Source of the DNA: Tolypeutes matacus
Lineage: Eukaryota; Chordata; Mammalia; Cingulata; Chlamyphoridae
DNA: 64,000 nt
Direction: 5' to 3'
Assembly (NCBI GenBank): GCA_026826555.1
Contig: JAKSZT010054304.1
Location: 33,517,322 to 33,581,321, forward strand
How positions within the stretch are numbered: the stretch's first letter is position 1; each line of letters begins with the position of its first letter. A program made the position numbers and the translations under genes. The notes beneath the pieces were generated by a model. That model was not told the origin of the DNA. It did no database searches and saw only the letters and a list, made by a program, of their open reading frames with translations. This document shows, one piece after another, positions 1 to 11,824 of this stretch.

Positions 1-3000
1 GAAGAAGGTAATTATATATTAATAAAAGAAACAATTCATCAAGAAGAAATAACTATACTAAATATTCATCTAACCTGAGTGCCCCAAGATACATGAGGCA
101 CATACTGGCAAAGTTGAAGAGAGAAATGAACGTCTCTACAATTATAGTTGGCGATTTCAATACACCACTCTCAGTATTGGATAGAACATCTGGACAGAGG
201 ATAAAGAAACTGCCTGAAAAATATGATAAATGAACTAGACCTGACAGACATCTATAGAGCATTGCACCCCAAAAGAGCAGGACATACTTTCTTTTCAAGT
301 GCTCATGGATCCTTCTCAAAGATAGACCATATGTTGGGTCACAAGAAAAGTCTCAATAAATTTAAAACATTTGAAATTATATAAAACACTTTGTTTGATC
401 ATAACAGAATGAAGCTGGAAATCAATAATGGATGGAAAAAGGGAAAATTCATAAATATATGGAGAAAAACCACACACCCTTTATAATGTGTCAAAGAAGA
501 AATTTCAAGAGGATTCAGCAAATATCTTGAGATGAATGAAAATGAGAACACAACATATAAAAACCTATGGGATACAACAAAGGAAATGCTGAAGGGGAAT
601 TTTATAGCCATCAATGCTTACATTAAAAAAGAATAAAAGAACTAAAATTAAAAAGCTAATTGCACACCTGGAAGAACTAGAAAAAAACAACAACAGCAAG
701 CGAATCCCAAACCAAGCTGAAGGAAAGAAATAGTAAAGAACAGAGCAGAAATAAATGAAATCAAGAACAAAGAAATAGAGAGAATCAACAAAACCAAAAT
801 TTGATTCTTTGAGAAGATCAACAAAATCTACAAATCCTTAGCAAGATAGATAAAGAAAAAAAGAGAGAAGTTGTAAATAAAATCAGAAATGGGGGGGGGG
901 GTCATTACCACTGATCCCACAGAAATAAGTGTGATCATAAGAGGATTCTATGAACAACTGTATGGCAAAAAACTAGACAATGTAGATAAGATGGACAAAT
1001 TCCTAGAAACACATGAACCACCTACACTGACCCTAGAAGAAATAGAAGATCTCAAGAAACCAATCAAAACTGAAGAGACTGAAACACTATTCAAAAACCT
1101 CCAAAAGATGAAAAGCCCAGGACCAGATGGTTTCACAGGTGAATTCCACCAATCATTCAAAGACAATCTAATATCAAGCTTGCTGAAACTCTTCCGAAAA
1201 ATTGAACAGGAAATAATACCCAAAAAACTCATTCTATGAAACCAACATTATCCTAACACCAAAACCAGGTAAAGAAAATTATAGACCAATATCTCTAATG
1301 AATATAGATGCAAAATTCCTCAACTAAATACTTGCAAACCTAATCCAAAAGCACATTAAAAGAATTATACACAATCAAGTGGGTTTTATCCCAGGCTTGC
1401 AAATGTGGTTCAAAACAAGAAAATCAATTAGTATAATAAACCACATTGATAAATTAAAGAAGAAAAACCACATGATCCTCTCAATTACTGCAGAAAAGGC
1501 ATGTAACAAAATACAGCACCATTTCTTGATTTAAAAAAAAAAAAAAAAAAAAAAACTCCAAAAGATAGTAATAGAAGGAAGCTTTCTCAATATGGTAAAG
1601 TGCATATATGAAAAACCTAGAGCTAGCATTGTATATAATGGTGAAAGACTGAAAGCTTTCCCACTGAGATTAGAAACAATACAGGATGCCCAATGTCACC
1701 ATTATTTTATTCAGTAATGTGCTAGGTAAAGAAATAAAACAGATCAAAAAAGGAAAAGAAGTAAAATTTTGACTATTCGCTGATGATATGATCCCATATC
1801 TAGAAAAGCCTGAAAAATCCACAATGAAGCTACTAGAATTAATAGATGAGTTCAGCAAAGTGGCAGAATACAAGATTAATATGCAAAAATCAATAGCATT
1901 TCTATACACTACTGATTTGCAACCTGAGGAGGAAATCAGAAAAAAATGTTCCATTTTTAATAGTGACTAAAACAATCAAATATTTAGGAATAAATTTAAC
2001 CAAGGACATAAAGGACCTGTATTCAGAAAATTATAAAACATTGCTAAAAGAAACTGAAGAAGACTTAATTAAATTTAAGTACCTCCATGTTCATGGATTG
2101 GAAGATTAAATGTCATTGAGATGTCACTTCTACCCAAACTTCTTTACAGATTCAATGCAATCCCAATAAAAATCCCAAGAGCCTTTTTTGCAAAAATGGA
2201 AAAGCCAATAATCAAATTTATTTGGAAGGGTAAAGGGCCCCAAATAGCCAAAAACGTCTTACAAAAGAAGATGATAGACTCTCGTTTCCTGAGTTTAAAG
2301 CATATTACTTAGCTACAGTGGTAAAAACAACATGTTATTGGTATAATGACAGACAGATTGACCAATGGAACTGAATCAGGAACTCAGCAATAGACCATCA
2401 CATCTACAGTCAAGTGATCTTTGACAATCTGTTAAGCCCACCCAGCTGGCCAGAACAGTCTATTCAACAAATAGTCCTGTGAAAACTGGATAGCCATATA
2501 TAAAAGAAATAAAGAAGACCCCTTTTTCACAACTTATACAAAAATTAAATATAAAAATGGATCAAGGATTTAGATATAAAACAACAGCCATAAATCTCCT
2601 AGAAGAAAATGTAGGAAAACATCTTTAAGATCTTGTGGTAGGCAGTAGTTTCTTAAACCTTACACTCAAAGCATGAGCAACAAAGGAAAAAATAGATAAT
2701 TGGGACCTCCTCCAAATTAAACACTTTTGCACCTCAAAGAACTTTGTCAAAAGGGTGAAAAGGCAGCTGACTCAATGAGAGAAAATATTTGGCAATCATA
2801 TATCTAATAAGGGTTTCATATCCATGATATATAAAAATATCACTCAACTCAACAATGAAAAGACAAACTATCCTATAAGAAATGGGCAAAAGACTTGAAA
2901 AGAACAAATACAAATGGTGCAGAAACACATTTAAAAAAAATGTCCAACATCACTAGAGATTTGGGAAATGCAAATCAAAATTACAATGAGATATTGTTTC

Positions 3001-3258
3001 ACAACTATTAGACTGGCCACTATTAAAAAGTCAGAAAATTGTAAATGTTGGAGAGGATGTGGAGAGATAGGAAGGCTTATTCACTGTTGATGGGAATGTA
3101 GAATGTTACAGCCACTGTGGAGGGCTGTTTGGCAGTTCCTAAGGAATTTGAATATAGACTTGCCATGTGACCCAGCAATAACACTGCTAGGTTATACCCA
3201 GAAGAACTGAGAGCAGTGACATGAAGAGACATCTGACACCGATGTTCATAGCCTTATA
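1..3258 (+). mobile_element. L1 copy A, 5' part outside window or truncated
   Basis: This is a LINE-1 fragment on the plus strand. It enters the window inside the ORF2 endonuclease domain and runs to near the ORF2 C-terminus. Its sequence parallels copy E (from about 32635) and copy D (to about 25075). It has no poly-A tail or 3'UTR in direct continuation: homology stops near 3258 and about 22 unassigned bases lead into an inverted L1 3' fragment. It carries expanded homopolymers (11 G at 891-901, 23 A at 1533-1555) not present in the other copies at these points. The family is certain; the left boundary is unknown because the window starts inside it. Confidence 0.95.
1..3258 (+). pseudogene. 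L1 ORF2 remnant (endonuclease + reverse transcriptase), copy A
   Basis: Decayed ORF2p reading, broken by many stops and frame changes. Endonuclease landmarks are readable: GDFNTPL at 150-170 (the Asp/Asn pair of the APE-like active site), IDHMLG near 318 and DHNRMKLEI near 400. Reverse-transcriptase landmarks follow: [12 protein letters not shown] at 1111-1146, [10 protein letters not shown] near 1275, GFIPG near 1383, a damaged RT block 4 near 1680, and an intact FADD catalytic motif at 1776-1787. The longest open piece (889-1239) covers the RT entry region. Intact ORF2p nicks target DNA and copies L1 RNA; this copy cannot do so. Confidence 0.92.
1533..1555 (+). repeat. Poly-A run (23 A) inside L1 copy A
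   Basis: A run of 23 A interrupts the ORF2 segment right after the degenerate RT motif 3. The other L1 copies have no such run here, so it is a local expansion rather than an element tail. Confidence 0.9.
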
Positions 3259-3280
3259 ATAGCTTTGCTAGTTACAGACA

Positions 3281-3668
3281 AAGTGATGTGCTTTCACCAT
3301 TTCTATTCATTTCCAAAGATTTACAAACAACATTTTTACCAATTCTGCACAGATTAACACTCAGCTTTCCATTCTCTACCTTCATTCTATTTTCTGGTGA
3401 CCTATATTCTAATTATTAATTCTGTGAATTTACATAATATATTTAGTGCACAAAAGCACAATCATATAGTATTTGTCCTTCTATGTCTGGCTTGCTTCAC
3501 TAAACATAACGTCCTCCAGGTTCATCCATGTTGTCATATGCTTCACGACTTCCTTTCTTCTTACCTCTGCATAATATTCCATTATGTGTATATATCACAA
3601 TTTATTTATCCTTTCATCAGTTAATGGACACCTGGGTTGTTTCCAGCTTTTGGCAATCATGAATAACA
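3281..3668 (-). mobile_element. L1 3' end fragment (ORF2 tail and 3'UTR), inverted
   Basis: Read on the minus strand, this block continues L1 from just after the point where copy A stops: the stretch encoding the ORF2 C-terminus, then part of the 3'UTR. On the plus strand it shows the antisense L1 phrases for the last ORF2 codons (for example around 3600-3650). It sits between copy A (plus) and copy B (minus). Its breakpoint nearly coincides in L1 coordinates with the end of copy A, which suggests an inverted piece of the same element. No poly-A is visible at its left end. Confidence 0.8.
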
Positions 3669-3775
3669 CCACCATTCTGCCAATCTGTGCCTTTTGATTG
3701 AGGAGTTTAATCCATAAATATTCAATGATATCACTATATAGGCAGTATGTACTTCAGCGATTTTACCCTTTGGTT
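3669..3775 (-). pseudogene. L1 ORF2 N-terminal remnant, copy B
   Basis: The minus strand encodes the start of the ORF2 endonuclease, with the recognisable NI-GL-SPIKRHRLAEW type sequence between about 3720 and 3669. At the position where copy C has ATG (18340) this copy reads TCG, so the start is lost. It breaks off at 3669. Confidence 0.7.
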
Positions 3776-3852
3776 TTTATATGTCATATCTTCTTTTGTG
3801 TCTTTTTTTTTTTTTTTTCCTTTTTAGTTACCTTTACTGATAATCTTCATTT

Positions 3853-4863
3853 CTACACTCTCCTTCTCCTGTCTTTCCTTTCAACCTGAAGAACTCTGTT
3901 TGGAATTTCTTGTAGGGCAGGTCTCTTATTGATGACCTCTCTCAGTTTCGTTTATCTGTGAGTATTCTGTTTATCTGTGAGTATTCAAAAATGAGGAGAG
4001 TTTTGCAAGATAATGAATTTTTCTTTGGCAGTTTTTCTTTTTCAGTATCTTAAATATATTATCGGAATATCATACTACTGCCTTCTTGCCTCCATGGTTT
4101 ATCATGAGAAGTCAGCATTTAGCCTTACTGTGTTTCCTTTGTATGTGACAAATTGCTTTTCTCTTGCTGCTTTCAGGATTCTTTCCTTACCTCTGGCATT
4201 TGAAATTCTGATTAGTGTGTGTCTCGGTATAGGTCTATTAGGATTTATTCTATTTGGAATACATTGCACTTCTTGACCATTTTATTTATATCTTTCAGAA
4301 GAGTTGGGAAATACTTGGCCATTATTTCCTCAATTACTCTTTCAGGCCATTTTCCCTTCTCTTCTCCTATTGGAACACCCATGACATTCATGTGTGTGCA
4401 CTTTATACTGTCATTCAAATCCCTGAGACCCTGCTCAATTCTTCCCATTCTTTTCTCTATCTGTTCTTCTGTCTGTATGATTTCATTTCCCATATCCTTT
4501 AGTTTGCTGATTCTTTCTTCTGCCTGTTCAAATCTGTTGTTGTATGCCTCTAGTGTTTTTTTAATTTCTTCTACTGTGTCTTTCATTCCCATCATTTCTG
4601 TTATATTTCTTTTTATATTTTCAAATTCTTCTTTGTGCTTACACAATATCTTCTTTTTTTCCAATTAAAAAAAAAAAGTCCTTTATTTCTTTAATCATAT
4701 TTTCCTTCATCTCCTTGAATTGATTTATGATATTTGTTTGAATGTCTTTGATTAGTTGTTCCAAATTCTGTGACTCCTCTGGATTTTTACTTTGTACCTT
4801 TGACTGGGTCATATCTTCCTATTTCCTAGTATGGCTTGTAATTTTTTGCTGGTGTCTAGGCAT
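3853..4863 (-). pseudogene. L1 ORF1 (RNA-binding protein) pseudogene, copy B
   Basis: ORF1p is the L1 nucleic-acid chaperone that trimerises through a coiled coil and packages L1 RNA. The start is set at the ATG on the minus strand at 4863, which aligns with the ORF1 starts of copies D (20398) and E (31318). The stop is the TAG at 3855-3853. The best preserved open piece (4664-4245) shows the coiled-coil end (NRFEQAEERISKLKD) followed by the RRM start (RIEQGLRDLNDSIKCTHMNV and the GVPIGEE motif) and EEIMAKYFPTL. Frame breaks occur on both sides, so no full protein can be made. Confidence 0.85.
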
Positions 4864-6130
4864 CTGATTGTCTTGATGAGTTTACTATGGAGGTCAGTTT
4901 CTCTCTCTTGCCTAAGGTTTCCTTGTTGACTGGCTTTGTGCTAAGGATCTTCTTTGATACGAGGTTCAAGTTATTCTAGATCTTTAAAATAGCTCATGTT
5001 TAACTGATCAGATGTTTTCAGCTCTTATTCCCCTGAAAGGATTTTCCCAAGTCAGAATTTCCCAGTCACAACAGGGTCAGGGACCCATGAAGGGGGCATA
5101 GATTGACTCCATAGTGTCCTGAGGAGGAGACCTGGAAGGATGCCATACTTCTCTTTGACAGCTCCCTAAATCTGTGCTTTCCTGGTCTGTCATCAGATGG
5201 CACTCTTCAGCAAACTATTCCCCATAATTCTGGGGTGTTACTGTGCCTTTAAGTCTCAACAGACTCTGCTACTGCTTGAGGTGTGGTTGAAAAAGAGGCT
5301 GCCAGCCACTTGTTTTCTGGGGCAGGTTGAAACTGCAGCTAAGAGATGGAGCCTAGTAATCTGAATTTACTAATGAAATGCTGCAAGCAAGCCTGAGCCA
5401 TGTCCCCCTTCTACTGGGGAGGAGCCGCCCCTCAACCGACAGTTCCCTGTTGTCTCAAACAGGCACCATGTTTGAAAATCACACCTGCTTCCATGCCTCT
5501 CAAGGGTGGGGTTCCAATGAGAATGCTAGCAACTTTTATCCTGGGCCAGTTGAAACTGTAGCTTCCCTCAGACCAGGCCCAGTGATCTGAATTCACTAAT
5601 GAAAAGGTGCAATCAGTGCTCAGCCATGCATCCCCTTCCCCCATTCTTGGGGAAGAACTGCTTTTCAGCAAACTGTTCCCCATAGCTCCAAGAAGGCACT
5701 GTGATCTCTAAATCCTCCCCTCTTCCACCCTTGTCAATGATAGGGTTGAAACAGGGACTACCTGTTAAGCTTTTTGTCCTGGGTGGGTGATCTGCATTTG
5801 TAAACAAAAACCATGATAAATACCATCTTGCCCCACCCTGTTCTTGGGAAGAGGACTTTTATTTCCAACCAGGAACTGGATCCTGAGGTGGCTTGCTGAG
5901 AGATTGGGGGATGAGCACCAGCCTCCACAATGTGTAGCATTTTACTCACAGCTTGTCACCGCAGTTTATGAGTCTCTTCCTTCCACTATTTCCTGGATGG
6001 TGTATAGTCTTCTTCTGGCCTCCAGAGCTCCCAAATGGTTGTTTCAGACAATTCCTGACTGTTTAATACCTTCTCTGGAGCACAGGCTGAGTCCTGGAGC
6101 TCCTTACTCCATCATCTTATCTGGATAGTC
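4864..6130 (-). promoter_or_regulatory. L1 copy B 5'UTR with tandem monomers
   Basis: The 1.27-kb region upstream of ORF1 is the L1 5'UTR, where the internal Pol II promoter normally lies. Three related units are seen on the plus strand, each starting with a phrase like gatctgaatt.actaatg at about 5358, 5583 and 5789, spaced about 225 and 206 bp. Further matching blocks recur in each unit (GTTTCAACC..CCCAG, and an AACAGTTTGCTGAA.AGC block read on minus). Several antisense and sense ORFs of 60-95 codons occur here but no family was recognised. Confidence 0.75.
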
Positions 6131-7551
6131 TGCTTACATGTTTTGAGATGCTCTTGTTCAACTTAGAATAACAACCTCTCCTATCTGTTCCTGAGTTAAC
6201 ACTCTATATACCTGTATGAAGACTAAAAGGGAAGACGAAAGACAGGATTTTCTAGAGTGTTAAGCCTATAAAAATTCATTGTTCTATGCTCCTAGAAGAG
6301 ATGGGACCAGTAGGATAACACACAGGAAGCAGAAGAATTATTAAGAAACCCCACTTGAGCTTTCAGGGAATTGCCTAACAGTTTAGGGCAACCCCTCAGG
6401 TCATGCAGGTGATACTACTCTTAGATATCTAACTTCATTTTGGTGGTAACTCATTCTTATCAGAGTCATTAAAGTCAATAGATAGATCAAAAGAGGAACT
6501 TTCACCTTAGTGAGTGTTATAATTAATCTTTCCATTATTTCAACATGGATTACAGTTAATGTATAACATGTATTTATAATCATATGCTATCATATTTTGC
6601 TAAATAATTAATTCACTTAAACATCTTTTTTCTCAGTTGGATTATAAATTCCTTACTGGCTAAGATTATGTTTTAATAATTTTTCTAATTCTCCCAAATT
6701 ACTTAAGAGCCTGGATATGCATCCTTGGTAATTTGACTGAGGAATAAATCAACTGTTTTGTTTTGTTTTTACCCAGTAAAAACATAATTCCTTCCACCCT
6801 TCCAGTGTTATCCCATTTTCCTCACTGAATAAATCCATCAGTTTGATTTCATTAGCTTTCTAGAAGCATTAAGTTGATTCTGAAAGTTTTTTCCTGGGGG
6901 AAACAAATTTTTCTTAAAAAGTAAAAATAAAAAAGGGAAGAAATGGAGCAAGAAGAAGACAGTGAGATAGTGGAGGAGGGGGAGAAGGAGAAAAAATGGA
7001 GGTGGAGGAGGAACAGAAGGATATGGGGAAGGAGATAAATTTAGAAATGACTAGTACAAATAATCAGTATATATATTTTTAAAAAGACTTCAGTATCATT
7101 CTCTAAATTCCTAAGCATAAAATGTCTATCTCTCTGCATGATTTTTAAAAACATCAGGATATAGCTTGACTCTATGTTTTATTGGTTCTATATATAATTA
7201 CCCCAATTGAGATTTCTTCTTTGACTTGAGCCTCTCAACAAAGATAAAAATTACAAAATTAAAAAGAAAGTACTTATCATCATCAACCCAGTAGAAGCCA
7301 TTCAAGTATATTGAGTAAATTCCAATAACATAAATATGAAATATGACATATAAGCATAAAACAGAGCAAGAGAGAGAGAATAAAATCAAGTGCCATAAAT
7401 ATATGGACAAGAAGGGCATTCAAAGTTTGAAGGATAGAATAATTGAAGAATGTTCTGAAATATAGTTCTTTCCCTAATTCATTTACCTAACATACTTAAT
7501 ATTCTCCCATGGATTTTTTTTTTTTTTTGAGGACTTTATGAAAGATAACAG
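6131..7551. other. Unique DNA without recognised gene
   Basis: AT-rich non-coding sequence. Apart from the purine-rich tract at 6915-7040 and a T-run near 7514-7528, I see no repeat or coding signal. Confidence 0.5.
6915..7040 (+). repeat. Polypurine (GGA/GAA) low-complexity tract
   Basis: About 125 bp made almost only of A and G on the plus strand, with GGAGGA and GAAGAA units and few pyrimidine interruptions. Such tracts can form triplex DNA; nothing here shows that it does so. Confidence 0.85.
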
Positions 7552-8223
7552 TGGCAGTTTGATATTGTTTATGAATTCCAAAAATAGATATTGGATTATG
7601 TTTGTTAACTGGTCTGTTCCTCTGGGCATATTAGACTATATTGGATTCAGAGGTTTCACTTTTACTTGATTAAATAATGATTAAGGCTTTAATTGGGCCA
7701 CATCAGTAGGACATTGAGTACCCACCCCTATTGTGGGCAGGGACTCACAGAGAAACTGCACCACAGAGATGGGAGGTTGGAGTTTTCATATTGGAGCCCT
7801 GGGAACTAAACACACAGAGAAGCAGATACATGAGGAAGGAGAGAAGGCTCCATTAGACAAGGCAGAGGCTCTGGGAAGAGAGATGACCTGTTAGCCTGAT
7901 AGTCTATAGCTGGCCTTGTGGAGAGAACAGAGTAGCTGAGCCCCGAGAGGAACGAGCCCCAAGAGAGAGACAAGACTTATCCCAGCCTACAGCTGATATT
8001 GGAAGAAGCTGGAACCACCGAGTCTTGAGAGGAAGAGGAAGCCGGAACCCTTGTAGATGTCGGAAGCCATCTTGCCCCAACATGTGGCAACAGACTTTGG
8101 TGGGGGAAGTAACTTAAGCTTTATGGCCTGGTAACTGTAAGCTTCTACCCCAAATAAATACCCTTTATAAAACCTAACAGATTTCTGGTACTTTGCATCA
8201 GGACTCTTTGGCTGACTAATACA
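7552..8223 (+). mobile_element. Solo LTR, xenarthran ERV-type (copy 1)
   Basis: A 672-bp LTR starting TGGCAGTTTGATATTG and ending CTGACTAATACA. The same family recurs at 16482, where it begins TGTAGCAGTTTGATATT, so the left end here is slightly eroded. An AATAAA near 8153 lies where an LTR polyadenylation signal would be. No internal retroviral sequence flanks it, so it is a solo LTR. A clean 5-bp target-site duplication was not found. Confidence 0.75.
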
Positions 8224-8429
8224 AATACCAATACAGATGAAAAAAGTTATGCACTCAATGTATATATGGGAAGTGAAAATGGACCAAGTGAAGACCATGC
8301 TTATAGAAGAAGTAAGAAAATTAAATCTGGTTTTAAACATGAAGGACACTATAGCCATGATGAGTATTAACAGTATTTCTAGTCCTATGCGTAATAATAT
8401 TAGAATTTAAAAATATGTATATTACATAT

Positions 8430-9130
8430 ATATTCAGCAAATACTTATTAAGGTCCTTATCTTTATTAGCAAAAAAAAAGTATTTATATCAATATATACA
8501 ATTGTGAAAATAGACAATAAATGATATATATATATATATAATGCTAAATGGTGATAAATGCTAAGGAGAAACATAAGAGGGAAAGTAGATAGAAATTATG
8601 GGTAAGGGGTTTATAATTTTAAATTCGGTCACCAGGAAAAGCCTCACTAAAAAGGTGATACTTGAGCAAAGACCTGAGTGATGATGAAGAGAGAAGTTGT
8701 GCAAATATTTGGAGGAAAAGCATTTCAGGTAGAATGAACAGCATATAGGAGCATCACTGAGGGTGGAAGATGCCTTGCATGTTTGAGAAACAGCAGGGTG
8801 AGGAGTGTGGCTGGAAGAGAGAGTGAGGGGAGAGTAACAGATAAAGGCATCGGGGTAAGGAGGGCACTGTGTGTATAAAGTCTAGCACGCCCTTGTTATG
8901 TCTATGGCTTTACTCTTAGTGAGATCGGAAACTATTGGCAAATTGTGATCAGAGATGTGAAATCATCTCTTCTTGGTGGAGGATTATTCTGGTTGCTAGT
9001 GACAGAGTCAATGATGAAAGCCAAGACACCAGTTAAGAAACTATAACTGCAATATGAGAGAGATGACGGAGGCTTGGACCAGATAATAGTAATGAATGTA
9101 ATGAGAAGTATTGGGATCCTTGTTCCTCCT
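8430..9130 (-). mobile_element. L2 LINE fragment, antisense
   Basis: The plus strand carries the reverse complement of the L2 3' region: the tail phrase (agcaaatacttatt) near 8435, then the antisense of the L2 coding end (GTGATA.TTGAGCAAAGACCTGA near 8660, GGCTTGGACCAG near 9073). L2 is an ancient CR1-clade LINE shared by all mammals. It is heavily diverged. Confidence 0.8.
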
Positions 9131-9329
9131 ATCAAACTATACAGTCCAGTTAGGGGAAGTCTAAAGAACTTTAAAAATATTTTCTGAAAAAAAAAGGGAA
9201 ATAAATCATTGGGAACTAAAGGATATTAATGAGATTATAAATTTAGGAGAGATTTAGAAAAAGCAAATTAAACAAGATAAGTGTGGATCATTAATAGTAT
9301 TTATATAAAACTAATAATTGCTAAAATTC

Positions 9330-9560
9330 ATTATGTTCATTATATGCCAGGTACCAGGCAAAGTTCTTTTCATGCAATTTTCCATTTAATTTCAACCACA
9401 AAACTATGAGTAAAGTGCAGCTATTGCCCATTTCCTAGAAGTAAACTAAAGAAAGTATGAAAACTTTAAGTAGTCCAGGAACCATATTTGGGATTTTATT
9501 ATAAACTATCTTTTATTAGAGCCCAAGCTCTAAACTAACAGCCTATACTACTTTCCCCAT
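9330..9560 (-). mobile_element. MIR SINE, antisense
   Basis: Reverse complement of a MIR element: tail-type sequence (ATATGCCAGGTACCAGGCA) at the left, then the antisense conserved core around 9415-9470 and the gcccaagctctaaac block near 9525. The copy is diverged. Confidence 0.6.
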
Positions 9561-9957
9561 ATAAATGAGGAGGGATAAAGAGGGGATTCTAAATTGGTGT
9601 CAGTATTATTTGGGCTAATTCTATTTGGTACTGCTTTGGACTTCAACAGCTTAGAGAGATTTTTTTTTTTTTTTTTCCCTTCTCCAGGATACCCAAAGAC
9701 ATTCCTGGTTTCCTTAATCAGAAGAGTTTATTATTGTAGTCTGTGTTGGCACCTTGGAGACTAAAGAGGTTTGTTGTATTGCCTTTTAAAAATGCATTTA
9801 GTAACCACTATGCCAAGATTTATGGTAGACTCTCTATGTTATGGTGATCCCTGCTAACAACCATAATGTGCTAGGTTGATTCTGGTCAACGATTGTGAAA
9901 TATCTTCTCTATTATTTTATTTTAGTAATTTATGCTCCCAGCTCAATTCTTAAAGCT

Positions 9958-10019
9958 AAAAGATATAAATATACACACATATATATACACTATATACCTG
10001 TATATATATATATATACAC
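9958..10019 (+). repeat. (TA)n/(CA)n-type microsatellite
   Basis: Alternating TATA and ACAC units with interruptions over about 60 bp. Confidence 0.85.
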
Positions 10020-10084
10020 AGTTATGAATATACCCAGCCAAATATAAAAATGTAGTGAACTGTTAAGGAGACAAAAACGGAATG

Positions 10085-10205
10085 GGATTTATATTTATTA
10101 AATACCTGTTAGGTACTTGGCTTCAGGCCAGATGCTTTCTATTCATTATCTCATTAAAACTTAATAGCATTCTAAATCTAAACCTATTATTCAGAGTTTA
10201 TACAA
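10085..10205 (-). mobile_element. MIR/L2 tail fragment, antisense
   Basis: The phrases TTATTAAATACCTGTTAGGTACTTGGC and TCATTATCTCATTAAAACTTAATAGC match the reverse complement of a MIR/L2-type 3' end. The short length and divergence prevent a firm family call. Confidence 0.5.
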
Positions 10206-10984
10206 GTCTATTGGATCAATAATGTAGTTTATTGTAGAAAGAAACATATCCAAATCAACAGGGTTGAGGAAACCAGGGCATTCATTAAATGAATAAAGCC
10301 CAAAGTGTAAAGACCTAAACACAGCTAAGCAGTAGCAAATTTAGCACATTATCCCAAGTCTTATGCCTTTCCTCTTTTATCTGACTAAAGTATATATCTA
10401 AATTAACAACTAGTTAATGTTTTATCCCTACTCTACTCCTCTCAAGAACCTTTCTAAACTTAATCAAGAATTCTTAAACACCCCTGTGTTTAGTCCAAAC
10501 TATAATTGTATAGATCTATGTGCCTCCAAAATGTATATAATGACAGCCTGCAAATGTTATCCATCTGCCCTGTTTAAAATGTGTCAACTACTGCTCAGTT
10601 TCAATTATTGCTTTGCAGAAATGTTGAGCCACTACTGCTAGATATTTTTCATGATTAGACAGGCATCTGAATAATGATGCAAAATTTTCCATTTTTTAAA
10701 CATTTAAGAGGGCTAAACAAACAACCAGTCTGTAGCTTCTGTAGGGATCAAGCATTCAACAATCTAAGAATATAGAGGAGAACTCTTTTTTTTCTCCTCT
10801 TTTCCCTTACTTTCATTTTAAATTGTGTTAAAAGGGAGCTTGGTGAGGCTGTTCTGTCATATTTTCCTTTGCACTCTTTGAAGTTCAGAGCTCATAAATA
10901 GGTGCTTAGTAATCATTTACCAATTGTGTCCTCACCTTCCACACATACTCCCTTGATTTCTTTCTTTTTTTCAAACATCCATCC

Positions 10985-11115
10985 AATAAACATTTCACTG
11001 AGCACCTGCAATCTTTCAGGAGCTGTGCTGGAGATGATGAAGAAATAACAAACAGCCCCTGTCTTCTAAGAACTCCAAGTCTAGAGTGGGACAGGAGTAT
11101 GTAATCAAATAACTG
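10985..11115 (-). mobile_element. L2 3' tail fragment, antisense
   Basis: The sequence from CCATCCAATAAACATTTCACTGAGCACCTG through CTAAGAACTCCAAGTCTAGAGTGGGACAGG follows the antisense L2 3'UTR order (tail, then 'ctcc.agtctag.gggacag'). Confidence 0.65.
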
Positions 11116-11824
11116 TTTTTGATGGTAGTTACATTGTATATGACTACCTTTAAAGTGGCAATTGCTTTACTTGCTATCCACTACATCTCACCGCCACAAA
11201 GAGCTCAGAAGCTTAAAAAAAAAAAGTACAGCTGTCTGTAATGATTAACACATTGGCGAGACATGCTGTATGAGAACGGATATTGGTGGTTTTATAAGGA
11301 CTATGTGGTTATGTGGGACACGCATGTTGAACAGAGTCTGCAGACACTTTGCCTAAAACTTCCTTTTGCTGGGTACAGATGTAAATGCCCTTGCGTGGAA
11401 GTGTTTGCTTCCGGAATAGGAAGCCTGACTAACCATTGAAGCTCTGTATTACTCATTTCAACAGTTGCTTGCTTTTCTTGATGCAACGTAAAATAACTTG
11501 TACAAGGTACAGCAAAGACACGTAGGTCATCCACAGTAATTTAGGACATATTTTGGTCTACTTATTACAGGGATTCTATCTGTTAAAATTCAAAACAGAC
11601 TATGTATGACCACCATTAATATGTTTAATTTTCTGGTTCATGTAATACTCTCCAAATAAATATCTATTAACATCAACAGAAAAAAAAAAATTCAAAACAG
11701 AGGCAAAGCCAAAAGATGCTGGGCTTAAACAAACAAAATCTCTCAGAATCTCAGATCAAAACTTAAAATCACATGACAGTTTAGGGAGAAATGATTCTGC
11801 AACTTTTAAAAATTAAACTCTCAA

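Larger units (their letters stand above)
3669..6130 (-). mobile_element. L1 copy B: 5'UTR, ORF1 and ORF2 start, minus strand
   Basis: Read from 6130 leftwards this is the 5' half of a full-length L1: 5'UTR (6130-4864), ORF1 (4863-3853), an inter-ORF spacer, and the first codons of ORF2 (to 3669). Homology then jumps to the L1 3' end fragment, so the ORF2 body is missing or displaced. The 5'UTR contains tandem monomers. Stops in ORF1 and a lost ORF2 start codon show it is old and dead. Confidence 0.9.
9561..10984. other. Mostly unique DNA
   Basis: Contains an 18-bp T-run near 9660-9677, the AT/AC repeat at 9958-10019 and a short MIR-like stretch. No coding signal was recognised; short ORFs such as the one at 10417-10641 have no family features. 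Confidence 0.5.

Noticed and set aside
5378..6128. Plus-strand ORFs of 70 and 94 codons opposite the copy B 5'UTR
   Set aside because: Several frames on both strands are open here because of composition; none aligned with the antisense frame of copies D and F.
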